This document shows, one piece after another, positions 55,401 through 64,000 of a DNA stretch of 64,000 bases. The notes beneath the pieces were generated by a model. That model was given only the letters and a program-made list of their open reading frames with translations. It was not told the origin of the DNA and did not search any database. Source of the DNA: Syngnathus acus (Eukaryota > Chordata > Actinopteri > Syngnathiformes > Syngnathidae); the NCBI RefSeq assembly GCF_901709675.1, contig NC_051092.1:2920491-2984490 (forward strand). The letters run 5' to 3'. Within the stretch, counting starts at the first letter, position 1. Every line of letters starts with the position of its first letter. The translations under genes were made by a program, and so were the position numbers.

Positions 55401-58129
55401 AGACGCTCTTACAGGTCGTCTTCAAGAAAACCGAAAATAACCCGGAGGTGACTCCGGATGATATTAGCGTTAGCCTTTTGATCATTACCTGCTTAGCATC
55501 GCACATCTTCATTACCGGTCGTGGAATTCACGATGTTAGTCGTTGCATTTTCCGCAACGGTGGAAGGTAATGTGTTTATTTAATGAAGATTCCTGCCATA
55601 TATTTAAAAAAAAAAACTGAAATGATTGACAACAACCATTCAGCGGAAGTGCGCGTAGCATTAGCATACATGTCCGTCGCGTCTGGCGGGAGAGGACGTT
55701 TCCTGTCATTTCTTCCCATGGAATGGTTCTGCCTGATCACTGTCAATAAATAAATCTGATAATTGTCAGCACCGACAGCTGTTTGTGACAGCTTTGTTGT
55801 CTTGACTCGCCGCATCCTGTCATTCCTGCCGAGGAAAAGCGGAGTCTTATATACTCCGACTGGCATCCGGAGAGCGGCAACATTTGCACATGAATCAATT
55901 GTCGGCGTCACTGTTCTCTGACAACTCGGTGACAGCTTCGATATGCCCGCCGTGTTGTTGTACGCATTTCTTCTCAGTGGCGTATTATTTATTTTTTTCC
56001 TTATCATGTGTGATTCGAGAAATCTGGAATATCAAGGTTGTAGCTATCATTATAAAAACACAAGCACGGAAAATTCACAATAATGGACCGGAGCAAAATG
56101 TGCAGAAAAGTAGATGAAACATCCTTTTTTTAAATTAAAAAATATATATATATCTCCTCTTTCAACAGCTACTTGAAAGTGAGCTTTTCCCGATTGCGGC
56201 TCTTGTTGCTCAAGATAACTGCTTGACATTTGCTAAATCAGTCGGTGTCAGTTTTGCCGACTCTACTTGAAAGCGCTCCTAACTTTGGCATTTGGCAATA
56301 CTCTGTCACTCAAGTGTTTTTTTGGTTTTTTTTTGTGGTGACTCACAAAGCAGATAAATAAAAACTCTGAAAGTGGAGAAAACAACTGTAATTTCAGAAA
56401 TAAATATCAACGGGAGACACCCAGAGTAGTCTTTTTAAATCTCGGGTGTGGTAAGAGTAGCGTGTTACTTTGACAGTCGGAGGGAGGATCATTTCAAGGC
56501 TTTAGGAAATTTTATTTCTAATTGGCTGTTTCAATTTTACACTAATTTCATCTAAACAACCCAAATAATTACGATTCGGGGACAAACTGAGTGGTCCAAC
56601 CGAATTAATGCACAGTAGTGCTGTTAGCATAAAGTAGCTATCCGAGCTGAAGGGTTAATAAGTTTGCGGCAATGAAGATGAACCTGAGCCAACAAAAAGC
56701 CACTTAGACCGGTAGGCAGCGGCCCATTGATCGACGGCGGCGAGGGGAAACCCTCTCCACTTGCACTTAATCCCGCACGTCACTTCAATGTTTTGCCGGT
56801 GTCAGTGCACTCGCGGGGCTCCCGGTGCAACGCTAATCGCAGCCATCAGTGTTCTTTGAGGCTTGACCGGCCACAATCATCTGTTCACGTCAACGATCGT
56901 GCTCGCGCACTTGTGCCTAATGGCTCTTAAGTTCCTCCGCCCTCCAAGCTTCCCCTGCACCCTCACAGCCTGTAAAGCTCCGGGGGTGATCAATTAAAAT
57001 CACTACAAGAGTTAAAGGCCTATCAATAAACAGTCCCCTATGACTCAAACGCAACCTGTTGACATGTGAATGGATTCGGCTCATTCCCTATCACGCCAAA
57101 GTGTCATAAATACGATCATGGGCAGCCGATTCTTCCAAATTCAATGGAAAATTCAGTTTATGTTGTTTTTGAGATATAAAAGATTCCAACGGGAGTCATT
57201 TAAATAACTCCTTGGGGTCACCAGATTGCCAGATGCACCGGGAACGCATAGCACGGTCTACCAAATTCACAAACAAGCTAACCAAGCCTTGCCCGGGCAG
57301 GAAAATGAAGATTACGCACACAGCAAAAATAGAGCCCTCGGGGTGAGGAACGGGACTCCCTCGTGAACCGAAGACCCCCCTTGTACGTTACTGAGTCCGT
57401 CCTCTGCATAATAAAATCCACCATTAACATTTACACACAGGCATTTACAGATTCAAGTCTCTGTAGAGTTGATAAACACAAAACCGGCATTAGAAACAGC
57501 GAGACAAAAGAATTTTCATGAGGGTCGAGGTTTTACGGCTACCTTTCCGTCGCTACGTTAGCGATTGAAGTTGATGCTATAAATGGGTCGAGGACCTTCC
57601 TCAAGAGAGAATCACGAGTTAGTAAATCTTACAGAGGCGCCATCTGCCTCTGTATTGGGAATGCCGACCTCTGCTGACATTTATAACCGATCAGACGCCC
57701 GAAGAGCAGACTCGATGTCAGCTGTAAAACGGAGAGTCAATCTCACGATTGTTTATTTTCCAACAGAGTTGAACGTCTTGTGAGCCAAGTTAAGCTACCA
57801 CGAAAAAATGTTCACGTGTGAATCTCCTATTTAGAGCGAGAACTGCAAAAACTTCCCTTCTCACACTCTGTGAACATATTGACTGCCCGAGGGCAGTGTA
57901 AAGTGTTGGCGAGCGTGCGTGGTGATCAAGTCCAGGCCGTGTAACTGACACTATGGAGTCGGTCGTGGGTGGATAGCATCGCCTGCGGCGCGGGGTCGTG
58001 ACACTGACGTAGCGGACTTTCTCCCTGTCCTTAGCGGGGAGTGACACAGCGAGGCCGCTCGCTGATGCCTTTCACGTGGGAATCGCAGCTCGGAGCGATA
58101 CCGAAACAAAACCTTCTGCGTGACTCTGT
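52402..58129. other. Repeat-poor non-coding DNA, CNE-rich candidate region
   Basis: No gene was seen. Apart from short A/T runs there are almost no simple repeats or transposons. CpG-rich, complex patches lie at 53.88-54.12, 55.1-55.57 and 56.7-56.95 kb. A 74-codon ATG frame at 55346-55570 ends just after a GT-rich context but has no domain. Density of TAAT/ATTA cores is high throughout. This fits a block of long-range enhancers but is not proven by sequence alone. Confidence 0.35.
53880..54130. promoter_or_regulatory. Candidate conserved non-coding block (unverified)
   Basis: Complex, repeat-free sequence with alternating CpG-rich and TAAT-rich words (CCGACAATTAGGTAATGATT near 54048-54067, GGCAAGGGCCGCGCCGATCA near 53911-53930). 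Confidence 0.25.
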
Positions 58130-58207
58130 GGGAAAATTCAGTTTGGACTTGTAGAATCCCTTCATGTTTCCTCTAAAGTAAACTACAAGTCCAAAGTTTA
58201 TTGTTCC
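58130..58207 (+). repeat. Imperfect hairpin with 13-bp perfect stem (pre-miRNA-sized)
   Basis: TTTGGACTTGTAG (58142-58154) is the exact reverse complement of CTACAAGTCCAAA (58183-58195) around a 28-base spacer. Outside the stem, GGGAAAATTCAG and GTTTATTGTTCC add about eight further pairs in two groups with internal loops, so the arms total about 25 bases and the span 78. The size fits a microRNA precursor, though the loop is large. It could also be a tiny inverted-repeat relic. I recognise no known miRNA seed. Confidence 0.5.
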
Positions 58208-58214
58208 AGATTGC

Positions 58215-58228
58215 TTTTTTTTTTTTTT
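58215..58228. repeat. Poly-T tract (14)
   Basis: Fourteen T directly downstream of the hairpin at 58130-58207. Confidence 0.85.
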
Positions 58229-58279
58229 CTTTTGGTCCAAAGAAAGGGAGCAGCTGCGTTTTCGAGGTCAACTAAAAAT

Positions 58280-59360
58280 AAATGGACATTGTTGTGGATT
58301 GGGAGGCCGAGTTATTTGCTATCAATTTGCGTTCACCGGGGAGTTCTTTCGATTTAAAGAGTGGATTCTTAATTGGCTCCGACAGTGGAGACGCATTAGC
58401 GCTGTCATTCGGTTAAATATTCTCAAGATAGCCTCGTTTGACTGCAAAGGTGTCAAAGTCTTCCGCTTTGCCGCGTTAAACCTCCGAGCGCTGCTAATCA
58501 GTTTGTGCGCATTGAAAGTTGTGACTACTGAGCCATCCGATCTCCGCAGCTCAAAGACTTCGCTCCTATGGAACAGCGGGGGGGCCGCTCGCCAAGTTCT
58601 TTTTGCAGAAGTTTTGCGGGCTTATTACTCAAGGGGGGTCTCGTGTTTTTTTCCTCGCATGTCCCATGGGTGTCTTTTCCAGCTGTAATGAGGCCTCCTA
58701 GACCAGAAAGCTGCCTTTAAAACAGGGAGTAATGAGTCCTTGTTGGCAGAGAATAAGGATTCGCCGTACTCGGTGGAAAAGGGAAGGTCACAGAGAGGAG
58801 TTTTATTTTGGGAAACTGTCTCGTTTCAGAAGCAAACACGGCTTGAAGGGAAACACTACAAAGTCCTCGTCCAAGAACCGGTTGTCACGGTCGGATGGCA
58901 TTTCAACACCTTTGATGCGCCGAGGTAGACTTAACAGCTTGGGTTCTCTACCTGATGTTTGGAAGTGTTGACAAAGCAACGGTCCTTAGGGTGAAGTAGC
59001 TCTTCTTCCGCTAAGAAGGCATCACGGTATGTAGATCTTCTCAGGTGACGGACAAATCAAAGCCAAGGTCAAACATACAGCGCAGACAAGCGTAGATAAA
59101 GTTCAACATTTCATTCTGTCAAATATCATGACAGTCTTGTTATGAGCTTGCCAAGGTCAGATTCAAGAAGGATTTTTTTTACAGGGAATGCATACCAAGT
59201 ACAGGACGAGCTATTATGTACAAACGCTGACGTTTACAATTGAGAAACTTAAGCAATGGCATAAAAGAAGTCATGGTAGCCTGACATTGACCTTCAGCTA
59301 GGAGATTGAGTTGAGCATATCTAAACCTGCGCTTAGGTGGAGAGGCCAGGCAGGCACTTG
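58280..59360. other. Unique non-coding DNA
   Basis: No gene was seen. A 129-codon frame (58299-58688) starts at TTG and has no domain. 58.3-58.5 kb has TTAATTGGCTCC and GCGCTGTCATTCGGTTAAAT, i.e. enhancer-like words. Confidence 0.4.
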
Positions 59361-59369
59361 GCGGCAGCC

Positions 59370-60032
59370 TCACGTCATCTCTCCGTTTCCAGTAATAACG
59401 GCCGGGGCCGCCTGCCTCGGCGACACATCCGAGCGTAATTGGCCCTGACAAGAGGGCAAATCATCAACGCGGGCCTGATAAGCGTTACGGCGCCATGACA
59501 GCAGGCAGAAGTGTATTAGCAACAGTGTGACATATCGCATTACCGCAGTGAATACAATCAAGGAGATACTAAACATTTTGGCAGCTTCAATGACCGTCCG
59601 TGTCCCCGCTCTCCGGCCAGGCCCATTACGTCTTAGTTTCCCTTGCTGATTGGTCACGCGGATTTGTGTCACCTTAAGGCAGACTAAATGGCTGTTATAG
59701 GGTGATATTGTTGATAAGCAATTAAATTGGGAGCCTTTTGTAAGACTTTGGTCACTTGCGCTGATAACCCAGAGACACAGTGAATATACCGGCAACGCAA
59801 TCCCGCATAGTGTTGTTAAAACTCCCATTTGTTGCGTTTTAATGTCTTTACTTGGATTTTCCCTCCACTTTCCGTTGTGAGACGGCCGATTCCTCCCACG
59901 CAGAAACAGTGGAAAATCCATTTCAGCGGGGCAGTGCACAATGTGTAACAGGAGCCTCGGGGTAGCGCGACAGGTCCTGAACTTGATAACTTGTACATGT
60001 TTTATAGCCGCTACGTTATAAATTATTTCCAC
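59370..60032 (-). promoter_or_regulatory. Candidate conserved block with a 220-codon minus-strand open frame
   Basis: The longest open frame outside the LINE: 220 codons on the minus strand, starting at an ATG-like position inside non-repetitive DNA. Its product shows no domain. A hydrophobic stretch occurs in the C-terminal third. There is no good acceptor or donor with matching register that I can see. Because the sequence is complex, repeat-free and rich in ATTA and CpG, I favour a stop-poor regulatory block over a gene. Confidence 0.25.
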
Positions 60033-60169
60033 AGGCTGCGGTCTTATGGGAGGTGGTGTTGAGGGAGGGTTGTATTCTCTCAGCTTCAGTTACTGGTAAC
60101 ATCTTTTAATGACATTAACAAATTTGCCGCTCTAGTGTTACAAGAGCTATGGAGGAAATCTTAAACGCC

Positions 60170-60790
60170 TCCACGGTAAATACGAGGTTATGATATTATC
60201 TGGCGGTGCGCCGGGTGGATCGTATGGCTATTAAAAGTGGGCCAGCAGTGGTAACAATTACGCACATGAATGCCCCCGCGTTGCCGCCTAACAGCCTGTC
60301 TGCATTTCCTGTTGTAACCGTGAGCTATGGGCCCGAAAACACCCGATTTTATTGGCTGCAAACACGCCCTTTTTACGACTTTTTTTGCTATTCCCGCTCG
60401 GATTGCTAATGAGGCCCTAAGAAAAACCTATGCCCAAACATTTTAGAGCTCACACGTGTGCCTTTTGTACGTTCAATTAGCCTCACGTTACGTGTAGTTA
60501 TCCTCACCAGGCATCTTCGTTAATCCCGTTAATGTACATACAGAAGTAACGTGGCGTTTTTCCAGGCGTATAATCGCAAATCAGACGGCCATCCGTGTAA
60601 TACGTTACGTCACCCAGTAATAAAACCCAAGCAGCCTAATATAATCCAAGCTTTGCCCTTCGCATTAGTCAATGTACGAGTGGAGGCGAAGACTAATGGC
60701 CCGATAAGGCGACGGGACGCGAAAGGAATTATAACATCATTTAATTCAGCCATGCCTGGTGTTTTATTTAAGTTTTCCTGACATTGTAAT
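60170..60790. promoter_or_regulatory. Candidate conserved non-coding block (unverified)
   Basis: CpG-rich and repeat-free. Contains a CACACGTGTG palindrome (60452-60461), GTTACGTCACC near 60605-60615 (cAMP-response-like), TAATCGCAAATC and several TTAAT cores. Looks like the densest regulatory-type sequence in the window. Confidence 0.28.
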
Positions 60791-61029
60791 CTAGACAAAA
60801 TACGAAAAGAGATAACGAGAATTTCGGATCTGATATGGATCCCTGGAAAGTAATGAGCTGCCAGATATGATCCCAAAAAGCCTCCGAGACTTATTCTTAG
60901 TCGGGCGTCCGCACGAGACATGACAACTTTTAATCTTGCTGCGGAACCGTGCCAAAGCTCGTTTTATCCCCCAAGACAGGGCGAGGGATTTGCAAGCACT
61001 AATAGAGTTCATAGATTGGAGCATGTCAG

Positions 61030-61450
61030 ATAACGAGTCAGTGGAAGTGAGTGACAGCGGTGGTTCCGTGACTCTCGCAGCCGTTTTCCTGCAACAATGC
61101 TGACTCGTGAGGTTGCGCCGCGAGTCTTGAGGCGTTAGAGCGCCGAGCCAACCGACAGATCTTCATGGGCAGTGACACTTTGCAAATATCTCAATCTGGC
61201 GAAAGCCACTCGGAGTGACAATGAGCGGCGCTGTGAAATTGGAGGAGTCAGCAGCCAGCGTTTATTTCATCAGGCCGGTTTCCCGACGAGGTGCAATTGC
61301 CTGACAGCTGGAGGTGATCGGTGCATATGTCAAGACTCCCACAGGCCCGTTGTCACCGCTCGTTTCTCTAATGAGAACGCGGGGCGGCGGCGGCGGCGAG
61401 ACAAAAGAATGGCAGTGGAGCACATTACGCCGCGTCTAAAAGGTCCGAAG
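61030..61450. promoter_or_regulatory. CpG-dense block
   Basis: Frequent CpG (TTGCGCCGCGAGTC near 61114-61127, GGCGGCGGCGGCGAG near 61384-61398) against a background of moderately AT-rich DNA. No promoter-type TATA nearby and no frame with a domain (a 102-codon plus-strand frame lies at 61172-61480). Confidence 0.22.
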
Positions 61451-61479
61451 TCACATCCGAGTTGTCATGTCACATTGTG

Positions 61480-63610
61480 ATAGGGAGGAATAGAAATCTG
61501 TCATATAAACAAATTGCGGATTTGGCATCTGATGGCTGAAGTCTTTGGACAATTGTCAGTCTTCAATGAACTTTAAATGTGTGTTATGCCAGAGAGTTAC
61601 CAAATTGTGACACCCAACCAAATAGTCCGACTATTTCAAAGACTGGAGCGACCGTACAAAGTCTAACTGCCCCTAAAATAAAACCCGGCCTCTTTTCTTA
61701 AATAGCGTAGAGTCAAAGAGAATGGCTCGCATTCGACCTTATATTAGAGGAGATGGAAAAGTAGTTAGCCAGGAGCTATGCACAAACAGCTGTAACAACA
61801 ACACTCAACAAAGTAGGAAAATATTTTCAGAAGGAAACGAGTAATTCTGCGCTCAATTCAAGGGCAAGGTGAGGACGAAGACGCCACAACTGAATTGCTA
61901 GCATCTGAGCGTCCACCTCCGTGACCCGCCATCTTGTTATCCCTGGTTGAAACAAAGACATTTGGTTCTTTGCGCCGCTCAAGTGACACTTGCAAAAGTA
62001 AATATGAACTCAACCCCCCCCCCCCTCCATGAAAATCTAATTACGTTAAGTGCAGGCATATGTTGAATCACAGACCTGGTGTCGTGCAATTGTCATTTGA
62101 GTCAACTTTGACCTTTTCAATGAGGTCTGGAACAAACTGATTTCATCTGCAACAGCTGCCCTATTTTTTTTCTTTTGCTTTTATTTTCACGACTCGTGAA
62201 ACGCTCGTGATCCAAAGAGGCTCACGTTTCTGTCCACTTGCATATGTCAGGACCTTTCTCAACACTTTAGGTTTCAACCGCTATTATGTTGACCCGCGTT
62301 TGATTGAGCGTGGCAGTGCGTCTGAGTCTGTCACGGAAACACGATATGGACCAAATAAAGTCGAAACATGTCAATAAAATATCCCGGGTCGCTTTTCAGA
62401 CAATATACATTGATAACAATTCGTTAAGTCACTTTACAAAAAAAACAAGCCTCACGGTGTTAATAAGTTAGTGCTAATTAGCATGCTAGCGCTGATTAGC
62501 ACGAGACTGTTTCTCAACTAATTACAACTTTCACACCATTGCCAGCACGTTAATTGGTATCTACATTTACTTACACCCTCAAACAACCACTTTGACCTTA
62601 TTTTTAAGACAATTCGTAACTATTTTCGTCAGGCTCGTATCATAGTTGGTGGTGGCTACCTTGTTTGTTTCCATGGTTGGAAGGGGATGGAAATAACAGT
62701 ATTTGAGACAGTTCTTAGAATTATGAGCTCAGTATAGAAAAAGAATTTGTACAAAGAACTGACCTAAATGACCTTTAACGTCAGCCAAGGTATTCACATT
62801 CACTGAAAACGTGCATGTAGCAGTGCCTTGAGCATTTCTCCGACTCCTACATGCCTTAACAAGGAAGCGCAAATTTTTCACACACAAAAAAAGTGGCAAC
62901 ATTTTTCAGGTCATGCCTTTATACAATAGAAAACCAATTTAGAAGGCAAACACAGAAAAGAAAAATTGCGACGCTACACGTGAAATAAAACTAATACCGC
63001 TACATAATTGCCTGTTTTTTTGTAGCGAACATTTGCGTGGTATTTTTAATTTTGCCTTCTACTCCGGGAATGCTCACGTTACCATTATTGTCGCGAGTAC
63101 AATGTTAATGGATGGATGAATACTCAGCTAAACAATAATCCATATGAAAGTGGGAAAAACAAGTAATCATGTTTAATCAATTCACGCCTGATGAGCAGTT
63201 TAAAGCAAGGTCAAAACATGGCACCGCCGCGCGTGCTTTGCAATCGGCGAGACAAAAAGCGAATGTAAAGCGCAGCGTTTAAAAAAGGACTTGTGTGGTG
63301 ATACTTTTTAATTGCTTCAGACAAAATTTGTTTGGAGGCAGCGCTCATCAAATTGAAAAACATGAAAGTGGATTTCAGCGGGTGAATGCGTAAAAAGGTA
63401 CGTCCTTGGGGAGTGTTGTGTTGTGCCAGTAATGAGTGGTGGGCATGAAAGACTCCACTCCGACAGATGTATCCATTTATAAAAAAAAAAAGGAATAGCT
63501 GTGTTTAGCACGACGCGCTGAACAAATTGCATGCAACTTTCACAACGGCACGTGTTTACTTACACTCGTGGGGACGTGTCATTGTTATCGGGGGCCCCCC
63601 TCAGGATGTT
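61480..63610. other. Unique non-coding DNA
   Basis: No gene was seen. C12 at 62014-62025 and A-run at 63480-63491. Otherwise mixed unique sequence. Confidence 0.5.
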
Positions 63611-63619
63611 AGAGGAGAC

Positions 63620-64000
63620 TCCCATTGGCCCTACGGTCTAAATAAACCGTGACAAGTATTCTAGCTTTTAGACAAGCTGTCATAATTGAGGTGACATGGA
63701 AAGGAATTAGCTTTGGGATTTGGTGCAGATGTGCCACCTTACTTCCTTTGAGCAAGGCGAATCATATGTGCATGTTAGGCGTGGGTAATTACGTGCCGGC
63801 GACAAATGAAATGTTTCTTTCCGGCTTTTAAAATTGATATAATACTCGACAAGAAGATTTGCTTGTGGTATAATTAAGGCACGGTTTGAAGATACGAGTG
63901 TGGTTTCTCCTGTTAATATTTTCTAATTTGTTAACAAGGTCATTCCCACTTGGAAGCTGCTGCGGGGACTCGCCGCCTGCATGATTAGGCCCTCTCATCG
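63620..64000. promoter_or_regulatory. Candidate conserved non-coding block (unverified, truncated by the window)
   Basis: Repeat-free sequence with AATTACGTGCC, GTTAATATTTTC, TATAATTAAGG and TCATAATTGAGGTGACATGG. Homeodomain cores recur every 30-60 bases. It continues past the window edge. Confidence 0.22.

Larger units (their letters stand above)
1..64000. other. Gene desert or large intron, vertebrate (probably teleost)
   Basis: No stretch shows the signs of a real gene: a long ATG-initiated frame with recognisable domains, or short frames flanked by good splice sites and carrying a protein family signature. The longest open frames are 265 codons (inside a LINE remnant, near 30.4-31.2 kb) and 220 codons (minus strand, 59.4-60.0 kb). 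Homopolymers of 12-23 A/T, poly-G runs over 20, dinucleotide and trinucleotide arrays, and repeat families typical of fish place this in a vertebrate nuclear genome. Exons shorter than about 60 codons without a famous motif could be missed by eye, so single small exons or a lncRNA cannot be excluded. Confidence 0.8.

Noticed and set aside
55346-55570. 74-codon ATG frame in CpG-rich DNA
   Set aside because: Short, no domain. The GT after it is not a convincing donor. Kept only as part of the regulatory-type region.
1-64000. Bacterial-type features (operons, CRISPR arrays, prophage, insertion sequences)
   Set aside because: Coding density, repeat types and composition are those of an animal nuclear genome. 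No array of spaced repeats and no transposase or phage protein was seen.

Overview
The window reads as vertebrate, most likely teleost fish, nuclear DNA. It has no operons, no dense coding and no ribosome-binding sites. It is full of A/T homopolymers, (GT)n, (TTA)n, (TA)n and (AAAT)n microsatellites, poly-G tracts, and decayed copies of interspersed repeats that I recognise as common in fish genomes. A percomorph is plausible from the repeat types, but I cannot name a species. I found no supportable protein-coding gene, exon set, tRNA, rRNA or CRISPR array. The open frames of 60-265 codons have no recognisable domains, mostly lack an ATG in a sensible place, and are what chance gives in about 40% GC DNA. 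The exception is one frame that runs through a dead LINE. The window is best described as a 64 kb gene desert or very large intron.

Layout. 1-9.4 kb: unique DNA with a fragment of a fish palindromic repeat near 1.27 kb, a decayed LINE-type tail near 4.0-4.13 kb, homopolymers, and non-repetitive blocks that look like conserved non-coding elements (CNEs). 9.4-19.3 kb: a decayed repeat cluster around a (TA)n array, a CpG-dense block at 12.57-12.91 kb with a TATAAAA in it, and two further decayed repeats at 18.6-19.3 kb. 19.3-30.3 kb: mostly unique DNA with CNE-like blocks. 30.36-30.92 kb: a non-LTR retrotransposon remnant. 31-38.9 kb: unique DNA with simple repeats. 38.9-52.4 kb: the main mobile-element belt. 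It holds an intact-looking 172 bp MITE with perfect 27-bp terminal inverted repeats and a 5-bp target duplication, a 338 bp pogo/Tigger-like MITE, three members of a GGCGGAGCTAG/poly-G family, a tRNA-derived SINE-like head, and a hAT-type terminus. 52.4-64 kb: almost repeat-free DNA, CpG-rich in places and dense in homeodomain cores. It is the best candidate in the window for a cluster of long-range enhancers.

How it fits together. The pattern of gene-free, repeat-poor islands rich in TAAT cores, with two perfect Pbx-Meis/Prep decamers and a POU octamer, separated by small non-autonomous transposons, is what is seen in regulatory deserts around developmental transcription-factor genes. That is inference: conservation cannot be seen in one sequence, and the target gene is not in the window. 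The most tangible discoveries are the two structurally complete MITEs, the LINE remnant, a 13-bp-stem hairpin at 58.13-58.21 kb, and an orphan CpG-island-like block at 12.6-12.9 kb. I saw no evidence of a new enzymatic or defence system.
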